Origin: Vibrio tubiashii
Lineage (GTDB): Bacteria; Pseudomonadota; Gammaproteobacteria; Enterobacterales; Vibrionaceae
DNA: 64,000 bases
Reading direction: 5' to 3'
NCBI GenBank assembly: GCA_000775715.1
Contig: JRWQ01000011.1
Span: forward strand, 1-64,000
Shown: in pieces, positions 29,292 through 37,863 of the stretch
Numbering within the stretch: position 1 is the stretch's first letter
Layout: every line of letters begins with the position of its first letter
Made by a program: the position numbers and the translations under genes
Notes under the pieces: model-generated
Told to the model about the DNA's origin: nothing
The model's input: the letters and a program-made list of their open reading frames with translations, nothing else
Database searches by the model: none

Positions 29292-29709
29292 GATTGTTTT
29301 CCTCTAAGTTGAGCTCGGGTAGGGTAGACAACTGTTCAATGCTGATTCCTAGAGCTTCACTGTATTTGTGGAGCTTGTTTTCAGAAAGTTTGGCAAACAC
29401 CTTAGGGGTCATATGACGCTTCACCCGCCACTGTAACCAACCGACCGATTGAGCCAGCACCATTAGATCCATTCGTTGCGCGAACATATGGTAGTAGAGT
29501 GGAGACTTCTGTCCCTTCTTTACTAATTCATATGCGGCATGAGCTTGACGCTCAAACTCGTTCAGCGCCTGTTTAGTCACCAGCTCTTCGGCTTCCCAGC
29601 CAGAGGAGGTAACGACGGAATACTCGCCAGTTTCGCTCGTTGCATACATTGCCTTAACGTTATTGGCATAGGTAGAGGATTGATCTTGAGGGACCTTTTT
29701 CGCTTCCAT
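29281..29709 (-). CDS. Unknown protein of the lipid/polyketide-type operon
   Basis: A 142-residue soluble protein that I do not recognise. The middle is helical with many aromatic residues (YYHMFAQRMDLMVLAQSVGWLQWRVKRH), and the end is acidic (ELNLEENNHD). It overlaps the gene before it by one base and the BtrH-like gene by 11 bp, so it belongs to the operon and is probably translated with it. It could be an accessory subunit of one of the condensing enzymes, but the sequence does not show this. Confidence 0.7.
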   Translation of the reverse strand: MEAKKVPQDQSSTYANNVKAMYATSETGEYSVVTSSGWEAEELVTKQALNEFERQAHAAYELVKKGQKSPLYYHMFAQRMDLMVLAQSVGWLQWRVKRHMTPKVFAKLSENKLHKYSEALGISIEQLSTLPELNLEENNHDQ

Positions 29710-30857
29710 TACACCACCTTGAGCTGCATAAATGCGGTTGAAAACCGTCCGCTTTCAGGAACGTAACACAGCAGGGTATCACCCACTTTCAATCTCCCAG
29801 AATGGAATAGCTCTTCCAAAATGATATAGATGGAGGCAGACCCGGTGTTTCCTTTCGAAGACAAATTGGTAAACCAGCGCTCTTGAGGAATGTCGCACTC
29901 TGCTTCCAACATGCCTTGGTATAAACGGTCACGGAAGTACCCAGAAGAGTAGTGAGGGAGGAAATAAGTGACGTCATTCGGGTTCACTTTTCCGTGATGG
30001 ATCAGCTCTTTCAGCGGTCGCGTTACGGTATATTCTACGATGTTATCGTTGAGCTGCTTTACGTCTTGTTTAACAGAAAAAATCGATTGTTCTAGCCAAA
30101 CCTGAGTAGAGTGTTCCCTCCAACCTTTTAAGCTGCCATCTGCCAGTTTTTCCGCACCAGCGTACATGCAAGCGTCAAGCTCATTAGCATAAGACTTTTG
30201 TTCAATCCATTCGATCTCAAGGGAAATTCCCGTTTCATTTTTTTCAGAGCTGAGCAGGGCAGCGCCCGCACCATCACTTAACATCCAGCGTAAGAAATCT
30301 TTTTCGAACGCGATTTCTGGCTGTCGCTCAAGCTCTTCAAGCTTACTTGATACTTCGGCTTCGAATTGGCTTGCGCGCATCATGGCAGACGCATTCTCTG
30401 AACCAGTCACAACGGCATTATTACTTTGCCCGCTTAGTACTGACATATAGCCGTACTTTAGGGACATGGTTCCTGCTAAACAGATCCCCGCAGTGGCGAC
30501 GACCTCACAACTCGGGATGGCTAACTCGCCATGTACCATTAGCCCGTGGTTTGGTAAAAGTTGATCTGCGATGGTAGTACCACAGGCTAGTAGTTCTATT
30601 TGGTCGATACTAAAAGCTTTCGAATTGAGCTTGCGAATTGCTTCTGCGGTTAGCTGAGTGTTGGTATGGGTTGTATCCCCTGTTTCTGGATCAATAGCAT
30701 AGTAGCGTTGTTTGATTTGGTTAGAGCGTAATATAAGGTTCTTTGCCCTTGAAGGTCGATCGCCAACTTGACCTAAAACATGTTCTATATGCTTGTTATC
30801 TACCGCTTCGTTCGGCAAAAAAGCTTGGACATCGTTTATGTATACTCTTTTGTTCAT
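29709..30857 (-). CDS. KAS III-like ketosynthase (DarB-like)
   Basis: Thiolase-fold condensing enzyme of 382 residues. The catalytic Cys is in TAGICLAGTMSL, His in FLPHYSSGYF and Asn in SSKGNTGSAS, the Cys-His-Asn triad of FabH-type enzymes. Its pairing with a DarA-like flavoprotein suggests a DarB role: joining two beta-ketoacyl chains into a cyclohexanedione. The frame continues to 30902, but ATG at 30857 follows GGACGAT and lies one base after the DarA-like stop. Confidence 0.82.
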   Translation of the reverse strand: MNKRVYINDVQAFLPNEAVDNKHIEHVLGQVGDRPSRAKNLILRSNQIKQRYYAIDPETGDTTHTNTQLTAEAIRKLNSKAFSIDQIELLACGTTIADQLLPNHGLMVHGELAIPSCEVVATAGICLAGTMSLKYGYMSVLSGQSNNAVVTGSENASAMMRASQFEAEVSSKLEELERQPEIAFEKDFLRWMLSDGAGAALLSSEKNETGISLEIEWIEQKSYANELDACMYAGAEKLADGSLKGWREHSTQVWLEQSIFSVKQDVKQLNDNIVEYTVTRPLKELIHHGKVNPNDVTYFLPHYSSGYFRDRLYQGMLEAECDIPQERWFTNLSSKGNTGSASIYIILEELFHSGRLKVGDTLLCYVPESGRFSTAFMQLKVV

Positions 30858-30858
30858 G

Positions 30859-31773
30859 TTATCGTCCGGACGGTTTTTCATAGTATTCAGTGCTTTTCTC
30901 AATTGATTTTTTCATCAATGGAGAGATAAGTTTTTTAGCCAACAAATTAATTGGGACCAGAGTGAAAATCATGGTCATGAGAAAAATAACGTAGATGGTG
31001 ATGACTACCTTACGCGAAAAATCGCCAGGTTTTCCTGAGCGCTGGATTAGCTTTCCCCAAATCATAAACGAGCGAGTTGCTATTTTTTCGGAACCGACTA
31101 ACTTGCCGTTGACTTTGACTGCATTCAAGTTGGTAAGTAGAGGTTTTCTTTCTTTTTCTAAGTTTTGAGATAACCCCGATGCCAGACGCTCTCCGAATCG
31201 GGCGCTCTCTGCTATATCTTTTTCGGAAACTCCCGCTGCTGGGAATATCCCGAATGCATCTTTTTTGCCAGTTAACATCCAGCGAGGTGTGGTAACAAAC
31301 GAATAAATCGTGCCACTCTGGTCGGTTAAAACTGCATTGTCAATTAAGTGCCCGCCACAATCGTCAATTAGAGACTTCATTTTCTCTTGAGCCATTACCC
31401 ACATATCTCGGCAAGCAATGAGGGTGACTACGGGTTTATCCTGTAACAGTCGCTTCGCTTGATCTGTTTTCAAAAAACCAGTAATTGGAATCGAAGGGGC
31501 TAAAAACCAAACCGTGTAGCCAATAATAATCAGGTCATAGTCTTCTGCTAGATGTGGTGCTGGTTTTAAATCACAGCCATTCATATAGATTGCTTCAGGG
31601 AAAGCATCAAAAAATGAATAAAATGTCCAAGGATATGGATAAGGCGTGACTGGTTCTAAAATGTGGTGATCAACTTGTATATCATCACTTTGACTAAGCG
31701 GCTCTGTCGCTGATTTAACAAATTGGGAAAGTTGTCCACTCTGAGAGTAAGAAATGACTAGAACTTTTTTCAT
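30859..31773 (-). CDS. DarA-like flavodoxin-fold protein
   Basis: First gene of the operon, 304 residues. The N-terminus is a flavodoxin-type domain (SYSQSGQLSQFVKSA at 9-23 as FMN phosphate loop, IIGYTVWFLAPSIPITGFL near 105). The C-terminal part holds one or two hydrophobic helices (VVITIYVIFLMTMIFTLVPI) and a basic tail, so it is membrane-associated. Similar proteins are annotated as dialkylresorcinol condensing enzyme; in characterised pathways DarA aromatises the ring made by DarB. The product here remains inferred. Confidence 0.75.
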   Translation of the reverse strand: MKKVLVISYSQSGQLSQFVKSATEPLSQSDDIQVDHHILEPVTPYPYPWTFYSFFDAFPEAIYMNGCDLKPAPHLAEDYDLIIIGYTVWFLAPSIPITGFLKTDQAKRLLQDKPVVTLIACRDMWVMAQEKMKSLIDDCGGHLIDNAVLTDQSGTIYSFVTTPRWMLTGKKDAFGIFPAAGVSEKDIAESARFGERLASGLSQNLEKERKPLLTNLNAVKVNGKLVGSEKIATRSFMIWGKLIQRSGKPGDFSRKVVITIYVIFLMTMIFTLVPINLLAKKLISPLMKKSIEKSTEYYEKPSGR

Positions 31774-32017
31774 ATGAAGACTTAGATTGGTTACTGGCTA
31801 GCAATTGAATTTAAAGGCGAAACAACCCGCAGGCAAGAGACGAAAGACTATCATCAATCTCATAACATGTGTGGAGATATCAGCGTAAATATAATTTATT
31901 AGAGACATAGCTCACAAGGGAAGCCGAGTATAACCCATTGAGCCTAAGAAAGGTCTGACCATATAAAGTTGGGTGTATATAGACTGATTGATATAACCAG
32001 CAGCATCAGATACGAAA

Positions 32018-32044
32018 AAGCCGCGTCTAACGACACGGCTTTAT
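32018..32044 (-). terminator. Terminator after tRNA-Asn
   Basis: Inverted repeat AAAGCCGCGT/ACACGGCTTT around CTAACG (one mismatch), with T residues on the minus strand just downstream of the tRNA. Confidence 0.75.
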
Positions 32045-32051
32045 CTGAATT

Positions 32052-32127
32052 TGGCTCCCCCTGCGGGACTCGAACCTGCGACATACGGATTAACAGTCCG
32101 CCGTTCTACCAACTGAACTAAGGGGGA
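32052..32127 (-). tRNA. tRNA-Asn (GTT)
   Basis: On the minus strand the 76 bases fold as a tRNA: acceptor TCCCCCT pairs with AGGGGGA before GCCA, the anticodon loop is CTGTTAA (anticodon GTT), and the T loop is GGTTCGAGTCC. CCA is encoded. No integrase or phage gene adjoins it. Confidence 0.98.
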
Positions 32128-32674
32128 ATTGCTTTAAGCGGAGCGAATATTAGCTAGCGTCAGCGTTAGTGTCAACATGAACAATGCGATTCTAACGAAA
32201 AAAAACACATAAAAAATACTTTACTTTCTTGTAGCCCTTATCAAATAAGGGGTACATTTACTTATCCACTAAAATTGTGGATAACTGTGTGGGTGAAATT
32301 TTAGTAAGTCAGAAATAGGTAAAAAGTGTCTTCAACACTGTAATTTCAATAGGCGTGGTTTTTTATTTAATTTGTTGTTATAGCTGACTTTGTTACTGGG
32401 GTTGGGCAAAAACTAGAATTTAGTTAAAGGTTGGATTTCTGTGGATAAAAGCGAAAATATAGGAAAAGTGTGAATAAGCTGTGAGTTTATTTTGCTAAAT
32501 TTAGGGGAGAGATCGCTAGCAGGGCGAAAGATAATATCAGGATTAAAGCAATTGATCTAGCGGCAAAATGCCACTTTATGCAAAACAGAGATTTATTTTT
32601 TCGTATAAGCTTGAGTCTGTATATATATACAGCCACAATAGTGGCTTGTGAGTTTGACTACGCAGAGATGAAAT
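32128..32674. other. AT-rich uvrB upstream region with DnaA-box-like sites
   Basis: These 547 bp hold no convincing gene. They contain two perfect DnaA boxes in reverse orientation (TGTGGATAA at 32276-32284 and 32440-32448) and two 8-of-9 matches (TTATCCACT at 32262-32270; TGTGAATAA at 32469-32477), followed by the LexA site of uvrB. Function of the DnaA-like sites is not established. Confidence 0.5.
32617..32632. promoter_or_regulatory. LexA (SOS) box of uvrB
   Basis: CTGTATATATATACAG is a perfect CTGT-N8-ACAG palindrome 43 bp before the uvrB start, matching the gammaproteobacterial LexA operator. uvrB is a classic SOS gene. Confidence 0.93.
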
Positions 32675-34705
32675 ATGAGTAAAGTTTTCGATTTAGTATC
32701 TGATTACAAGCCTTCAGGCGATCAGCCCACTGCCATTGAGCAGTTGCTTGAGGGGCTTGACTCTGGTTTAGCACACCAGACTTTACTTGGTGTGACAGGG
32801 TCAGGTAAAACGTTCACTTTAGCTAATGTCATCGCGAGTGCTCAGCGACCTGCGATATTGCTTGCGCCGAACAAAACTCTTGCCGCTCAACTTTATGGAG
32901 AGATGAAATCTTTCTTCCCGAATAACGCAGTTGAGTATTTTGTCTCTTACTACGATTACTACCAACCTGAAGCCTACGTACCGACTACAGACACTTTTAT
33001 TGAGAAAGATGCGTCGGTCAACGCGCATATTGAACAGATGCGTCTCTCCGCTACCAAGGCGTTACTGGAACGCAAAGATGCGATTATTGTTGCTTCAGTT
33101 TCTGCTATCTATGGTCTGGGTGATCCGGAGTCTTACCTACAGATGATGCTCCACATCCGGCGTGGTGACGTGATGGATCAACGTGATATCTTACGCCGTT
33201 TGGCCGAACTTCAATATAGTCGAAACGATGTTGCTTTTGAGCGCGGTCAGTTCCGTGTTCGTGGCGAAGTGATTGATATTTTCCCGGCTGAATCGGATCA
33301 AGACGCAGTTCGTATAGAGATGTTTGATGATGAGATAGATTGCATCAGCATTTTTGATCCACTGACAGGGGTGGTCAAACAGCGTGATTTAGCACGTTAC
33401 ACCATCTACCCGAAAACTCACTACGTTACCCCTCGTGACCGAATTCTCGATGCGATCGAAAAAATCAAAGTGGAACTTGAAGAGCGCAAAAAGTATCTCC
33501 TCGATAATAATAAGTTACTTGAAGAGCAGCGAATTTCACAGCGTACCCAGTTTGATATCGAAATGATGAACGAGCTAGGTTTCTGTTCGGGTATCGAGAA
33601 CTACTCGCGTTACCTCAGTGGCCGTAGTGAAGGCGAGCCGCCACCTACCTTGTTTGACTATCTTCCTCATGACGGTCTGCTGATCATTGATGAGTCTCAC
33701 GTTACCGTTCCACAAATTGGTGCGATGTATAAAGGCGACCGTTCTCGCAAGGAAACGCTGGTGGAGTTTGGCTTCCGCTTACCTTCGGCGCTAGACAATC
33801 GACCAATGAAATTTGAGGAGTTTGAGTCAATTGCACCGCAGACCATATTTGTTTCAGCGACACCTGGTAACTATGAAATGGAGAAGTCGGATGGTGAAAT
33901 TGCCGATCAGGTGGTTCGTCCGACAGGCCTCCTTGACCCAGTATTAGAAGTTCGTCCAGTCGCGACTCAAGTTGATGATCTGCTTTCTGAGATACGAATT
34001 CGTGCGGCTAAAGATGAACGTGTTTTGGTGACGACTTTAACCAAGCGTATGGCTGAGGATTTGACCGAGTATTTGACAGAACATGACGTTAAGGTTCGTT
34101 ATCTCCACTCCGATATTGATACGGTTGAACGCGTCGAAATTATCCGTGATTTGCGCCTTGGTGAGTTTGATGTTCTAGTCGGCATCAACTTATTGCGCGA
34201 GGGTCTGGACATGCCAGAGGTTTCGCTAGTCGCGATTCTTGATGCAGATAAAGAAGGATTCTTACGTTCAGAGCGTTCTCTTATCCAGACTATTGGTCGT
34301 GCTGCTCGTAATGTTGAGGGTAAGGCGATTCTATATGCGGATAGCATTACTAAATCGATGGATAAGGCGATGGGCGAAACCAACCGCCGCCGTGAGAAGC
34401 AGCAAGCCTACAATGAGAAGATGGGTATAGTGCCACAAGCTCTAAAGCGTAATATTAAAGATATTATGGAACTTGGTGACATTACTAAGAGTAAGAAGCA
34501 GCGCGCGAGTAAAACGGTGCCTCTGTCTAAAGTCGCTGAACCTTCACAAAGCTATGACGTATTGACACCTCAGCAGCTTGAAAAAGAGATCAGTAAACTT
34601 GAAGCTCAAATGTATCAACACGCGCAAGATCTTGAATTTGAACAGGCCGCTCAGAAACGCGACGAAATTGAAAAATTGCGTGAACAATTTATCGTTAATA
34701 GCTGA
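32675..34705 (+). CDS. uvrB: Excinuclease ABC subunit UvrB
   Basis: Central helicase-like subunit of nucleotide excision repair that loads onto damage with UvrA and recruits UvrC. The 676 residues include Walker [14 protein letters not shown] (39-51), the beta-hairpin [21 protein letters not shown] near residue 92 that probes damage, the DEAD-type motif IIDESHVT, motif [11 protein letters not shown], and the C-terminal UVR coiled-coil ([20 protein letters not shown]). A LexA box lies upstream. It precedes the quorum-sensing locus qrr1-luxO. Confidence 0.98.
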   Translation: MSKVFDLVSDYKPSGDQPTAIEQLLEGLDSGLAHQTLLGVTGSGKTFTLANVIASAQRPAILLAPNKTLAAQLYGEMKSFFPNNAVEYFVSYYDYYQPEAYVPTTDTFIEKDASVNAHIEQMRLSATKALLERKDAIIVASVSAIYGLGDPESYLQMMLHIRRGDVMDQRDILRRLAELQYSRNDVAFERGQFRVRGEVIDIFPAESDQDAVRIEMFDDEIDCISIFDPLTGVVKQRDLARYTIYPKTHYVTPRDRILDAIEKIKVELEERKKYLLDNNKLLEEQRISQRTQFDIEMMNELGFCSGIENYSRYLSGRSEGEPPPTLFDYLPHDGLLIIDESHVTVPQIGAMYKGDRSRKETLVEFGFRLPSALDNRPMKFEEFESIAPQTIFVSATPGNYEMEKSDGEIADQVVRPTGLLDPVLEVRPVATQVDDLLSEIRIRAAKDERVLVTTLTKRMAEDLTEYLTEHDVKVRYLHSDIDTVERVEIIRDLRLGEFDVLVGINLLREGLDMPEVSLVAILDADKEGFLRSERSLIQTIGRAARNVEGKAILYADSITKSMDKAMGETNRRREKQQAYNEKMGIVPQALKRNIKDIMELGDITKSKKQRASKTVPLSKVAEPSQSYDVLTPQQLEKEISKLEAQMYQHAQDLEFEQAAQKRDEIEKLREQFIVNS

Positions 34706-34720
34706 CTTGGGTTTAAGGCG

Positions 34721-34815
34721 AAAAAAAGCCAGTAGAAACAGGGTTCTACTGGCTATAATTTGTGAATACTAAGTTCACTAACAACGTCAGTTGGCTAGGT
34801 GACCCCTCAGGGTCT
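34721..34815 (-). ncRNA. qrr1: Quorum-sensing small RNA Qrr1
   Basis: The minus strand contains the hallmark Qrr core (GACCCTGAGGGGTCACC forming stem-loop 1, then CTAGCCAACTGACGTTGTTAG, the pairing region), and ends in a terminator hairpin AGCCAGTAGAA/TTCTACTGGCT followed by seven T residues. It is about 95 nt and divergent from luxO, the known qrr1 position. Qrr RNAs act with Hfq on hapR/luxR-family and aphA mRNAs. The start at 34815 is set from the sigma-54 promoter spacing. Confidence 0.93.
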
Positions 34816-34825
34816 CTTTTTGTCT

Positions 34826-34841
34826 TGCATATAACGTGCCA
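34826..34841 (-). promoter_or_regulatory. Sigma-54 promoter of qrr1
   Basis: TGGCACGTTATATGCA on the minus strand matches the -24/-12 pattern TGGCAC-N5-TTGCA with one change, and places the start 12 bases before the first Qrr stem. Confidence 0.88.
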
Positions 34842-34902
34842 CAGTTACAGGGTGATATGCGCGTGATCTGTCACTCATTTTGAGGGTTTTTCTACAATTA
34901 AT

Positions 34903-34915
34903 TTGCATAATGCAA
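34903..34915. promoter_or_regulatory. LuxO binding site upstream of qrr1
   Basis: TTGCATAATGCAA is a perfect palindrome of the LuxO site type (TTGCA-N3-TGCAA), about 90-100 bp upstream of the qrr1 start. A second, weaker site overlaps at 34911-34922 (TGCAAAGCGCAA). It also lies just before luxO, so LuxO may control its own gene here. Confidence 0.8.
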
Positions 34916-34963
34916 AGCGCAATGCGATTCTTTACATAAATGCGACGAAACCTTGGCTAGGTT

Positions 34964-36358
34964 ATGCAATATACGACACAAACTCGAAACTCAAAATATT
35001 TACTGATGGTAGAGGATACCGCGTCCGTGGCGGCCTTGTATCGCTCTTACCTGACTCCACTACAAATTGATATCAATATTGTCGGCACTGGCCGGGATGC
35101 GATTGAAAGTCTTAGTTTCAGAACCCCAGATTTGATTCTTCTCGATCTGCGCCTGCCGGATATGACAGGGATGGATGTTCTTCATGCTGTTAAAGAGAAA
35201 AACCCAGATGTACCCGTGATCTTTATGACTGCCCATGGCTCAATCGATACTGCAGTTGAAGCCATGCGTCACGGGGCTCAAGACTTCTTGATCAAACCGT
35301 GTGAAGCGGATCGCCTTCGTGTAACCGTGAACAACGCTCTGCGCAAAGCGACGAAAGCTAAGACTGACGGCGATAATCAAGGCAGTCAAGGGTACCAAGG
35401 TTTCATTGGAAGCAGCCAAACCATGCAAGCGGTTTATCGTACTATCGACTCAGCGGCAAGCAGTAAGGCGAGTATCTTCATCACTGGGGAAAGTGGTACT
35501 GGTAAAGAGGTGTGCGCGGAAGCGATTCACGCGACGAGTAAACGTGGTGATAAACCATTTATTGCGATCAATTGTGCGGCAATTCCAAAAGATTTAATTG
35601 AGAGTGAGCTGTTTGGTCACGTGAAAGGAGCCTTCACGGGAGCCGCTACGGATCGTCAAGGCGCGGCGGAACTGGCCGATGGTGGGACGCTGTTTCTCGA
35701 TGAATTGTGTGAAATGGACTTAGATTTGCAGACTAAACTACTGCGCTTTATCCAAACAGGTACGTTCCAAAAAGTTGGCTCGTCAAAAATGAAAAATGTG
35801 GATGTGCGATTTGTTTGCGCGACCAATAAAGATCCATGGAAAGAGGTTGAAGAGGGACGTTTCCGTGAAGACTTATACTACCGCCTATACGTAATCCCGC
35901 TTCATTTACCGCCTCTTCGTGAGCGTGGTGATGATATTATTGAGATCGCCTACTCACTACTGGGCTTTATGTCTAAGGAAGAGGGAAAGGATTTTATCCG
36001 TTTAGCACCTGAGGTGGTAGAACGCTTCTCCCGTTATGAATGGCCAGGTAACGTGCGTCAGTTGCAGAATGTGTTGCGTAACGTGGTGGTGCTTAACAAT
36101 GGCCGAGAAATTGACTTAGCTATGTTGCCACCACCACTCAACCAGCCTTCAAAAAACGAAATTCGAGTGACAAGGCCGCAAAGCGAAGCCATCACGGTTC
36201 AGGATATTTTTCCTTTGTGGCTCACTGAGAAAAATGCCATTGAGCAGGCGATCAAAGCCTGTGATGGCAACATACCTAAAGCTGCTGGCTATTTGGATGT
36301 GAGTCCATCAACCATATACAGAAAGCTACAATCTTGGAATGCGAAGGAAGTGCAATAG
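34964..36358 (+). CDS. luxO: Sigma-54-dependent quorum-sensing regulator LuxO
   Basis: Response regulator that, when phosphorylated through LuxU at low cell density, activates the qrr genes. Three domains are visible in 464 residues: receiver (phospho-Asp61 in [11 protein letters not shown]), AAA+ domain with Walker A GESGTGKE and the sigma-54 contact loop GAFTGA, and a Fis-type HTH at the end ([16 protein letters not shown]). If translation starts at the in-frame ATG at 35006 instead, the phosphosite becomes Asp47, the published Vibrio numbering; both starts have weak ribosome sites. Confidence 0.97.
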   Translation: MQYTTQTRNSKYLLMVEDTASVAALYRSYLTPLQIDINIVGTGRDAIESLSFRTPDLILLDLRLPDMTGMDVLHAVKEKNPDVPVIFMTAHGSIDTAVEAMRHGAQDFLIKPCEADRLRVTVNNALRKATKAKTDGDNQGSQGYQGFIGSSQTMQAVYRTIDSAASSKASIFITGESGTGKEVCAEAIHATSKRGDKPFIAINCAAIPKDLIESELFGHVKGAFTGAATDRQGAAELADGGTLFLDELCEMDLDLQTKLLRFIQTGTFQKVGSSKMKNVDVRFVCATNKDPWKEVEEGRFREDLYYRLYVIPLHLPPLRERGDDIIEIAYSLLGFMSKEEGKDFIRLAPEVVERFSRYEWPGNVRQLQNVLRNVVVLNNGREIDLAMLPPPLNQPSKNEIRVTRPQSEAITVQDIFPLWLTEKNAIEQAIKACDGNIPKAAGYLDVSPSTIYRKLQSWNAKEVQ

Positions 36359-36699
36359 TGGATATTTTAGACCAAAGTAAAATCGACAGATTGGCGAGTG
36401 AAATTGGTGAAGAAAATGTTCCTGTGCTGCTCGAGATCTTTCTTGGTGAGTTAAAAATGTACATTGACCAGCTCTCTCAGCTAGAGAGTAGTGAGCAAGA
36501 AGATTACCTGAAAGAGATTAGCCACGCGCTAAAAAGCAGTGCGGCGAGCTTTGGTGCTGAGGCATTACGAACTTACTCGGTTGAAGTGGATTCGGTGGCT
36601 AAGTCTGGTGTTAATCTCAACTCTGATGAGTACAAAGAGAACATGTTATCTCTGCTGAGTGAAACCCAACAGAGATACCAAACACTATTTGACAAGTAG
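36358..36699 (+). CDS. luxU: Quorum-sensing phosphotransfer protein LuxU
   Basis: Single-domain HPt protein (113 residues) that passes phosphate from the hybrid autoinducer sensors to LuxO. The phospho-accepting His56 is in EISHALKSSAASFG. The start is GTG at 36358, overlapping the last base of the luxO stop TAG, with AAGGAAG correctly spaced; an upstream in-frame ATG would lie inside luxO. Its last 15 bp overlap the convergent YvcK-family gene. Confidence 0.95.
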   Translation: MDILDQSKIDRLASEIGEENVPVLLEIFLGELKMYIDQLSQLESSEQEDYLKEISHALKSSAASFGAEALRTYSVEVDSVAKSGVNLNSDEYKENMLSLLSETQQRYQTLFDK

Positions 36700-37572
36700 C
36701 CGCTCTACCGCATGTTGTAACTTCGCTCGGTCATGACGCCAGTCGCGATTGGGTGAAGCTAACGGCGTTGTCATACAGTTCCATTCCTCCAGTTCAGGAT
36801 GTGGCTCCTCTCCTAATACAATATCGATTTTTCGCCCTTGGCATGAGCGCTCACACCATTCCAACTTCTCCCGTAAAGTCATCTTCCCAGCAGGGCCATA
36901 CTCAGGCGAGAGGTTTTCGACGAAGATAAGCTTGGCTTTTTTATTGTTTGCGATGGCGCGCCCTACTTCTGGTAGTAGAAGTGGCGGCATAATACTGGTC
37001 AGAAAGCTTCCTGGGCCAAGAATTATGGCGTCAGCTTGTTCAATGGCAAGCACCGCTTCTTTAGTAGCCGGTACTTCTGGCTCGAGATCAAGCCTGATCA
37101 ACTTATCCGGCATCTCATCAACACTGGTTTCGCCAGTGACCCATCGGCCATTGGTCGCGAGGGCTTTTAAGTCTGACGGATGCTCAGACATCGGGATAAT
37201 ATTCACATCGACTTTGAGCATGTTACGAATAAGGTTAGTGGCTTCAAGAGGACGAACGGATAGGTTATCGAGGGCGGTTAACATTAGATTGCCCAAGTTG
37301 TGGCCATCGAGTTCACCAGAACCTTTGAAACGGTATTCGAACATCATCGAGCTTATCGAAGGTTCAGTAATAAGTTGGTTGATACAGTTGCGAGTATCTC
37401 CCCAAGCGATTCCCCCTTGGCAATCGCGGATGCGTCCAGTTGAACCGCCGTTATCTGTGGTGGCGACGATTCCTGTCGCGTTGGACCCAAAATCTTTGAG
37501 TGCAGCGAGCATCCGCCCGAGACCATGACCGCCGCCGACTGCGACAACTTTCTTGCTAGCGTAAATTGACAT
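36685..37572 (-). CDS. YvcK/CofD-like family protein
   Basis: A 295-residue Rossmann-type protein of the YvcK (GlmR, gluconeogenesis factor) family. The N-terminal GGGHGLGRMLAALKDF is the nucleotide-binding loop; ATTDNGGSTGRIRD and AIILGPGSFLTSIMPPLLL are family signatures. In Bacillus YvcK binds UDP-GlcNAc and supports cell wall synthesis on gluconeogenic carbon; the role in vibrios is less clear. It converges on luxU with a 15-bp overlap of coding ends and is divergent from moaA. Confidence 0.9.
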   Translation of the reverse strand: MSIYASKKVVAVGGGHGLGRMLAALKDFGSNATGIVATTDNGGSTGRIRDCQGGIAWGDTRNCINQLITEPSISSMMFEYRFKGSGELDGHNLGNLMLTALDNLSVRPLEATNLIRNMLKVDVNIIPMSEHPSDLKALATNGRWVTGETSVDEMPDKLIRLDLEPEVPATKEAVLAIEQADAIILGPGSFLTSIMPPLLLPEVGRAIANNKKAKLIFVENLSPEYGPAGKMTLREKLEWCERSCQGRKIDIVLGEEPHPELEEWNCMTTPLASPNRDWRHDRAKLQHAVERLLVK

Positions 37573-37724
37573 TGTGACGTTCTTTTTATTAATAACTAAC
37601 TACAATTTAGATTATTGCATTAATAACCAATACCCAATATTAGGTAAATTGAGCTCTAAGCACGATTTTTTCGTACTCAGGCTGGAATCACTTACAGATA
37701 TTAAGTATTTTATTCGCTAGCTGC

Positions 37725-37860
37725 TACCGCAATTGTCAGGTAGTTGCCATAACTCCGAGCTTTATAAGCTAAGTCCTCAGGATAAGCCTATTGAGCCAGT
37801 GACGTGTTGTCACAAGGGCATATTTGGAAATGAATATGCCTCCCGTGTTTGGAAAGGTGT
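37725..37860 (+). ncRNA. Moco RNA motif (molybdenum cofactor riboswitch-like leader)
   Basis: The leader of moaA folds into several stems: AGCTTTATAAGCT, TCAGGATAAGCCTATTGA, GTGACGTGTTGTCAC and GGGCATAT/ATATGCC, and it ends in CTCCCGTGTTTGGAAAGGTG next to the GTG start. ACTCCGAGC near 37751 and the final segment match what I recall of the Moco RNA of E. coli moaA. Position, stems and target gene all agree; a covariance search was not possible. It would sense Mo or W cofactor and shut down the operon. Confidence 0.8.
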
Positions 37861-37863
37861 TCC

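Noticed and set aside
32052..32127. tRNA-Asn as an island insertion site
   Set aside because: No integrase, no duplicated tRNA 3' end and no mobile genes adjoin it; both sides are ordinary.
32128..32674. A replication origin
   Set aside because: DnaA-like boxes are present, but dnaA, gidA/mnmG and the expected 13-mers are not nearby; uvrB regulation is the simpler reading.
36749..37528. A 259-residue plus-strand frame opposite the YvcK-family gene
   Set aside because: The minus-strand protein has family motifs; the plus-strand translation is low in recognisable features and rich in Ser/Arg, typical of an antisense shadow.
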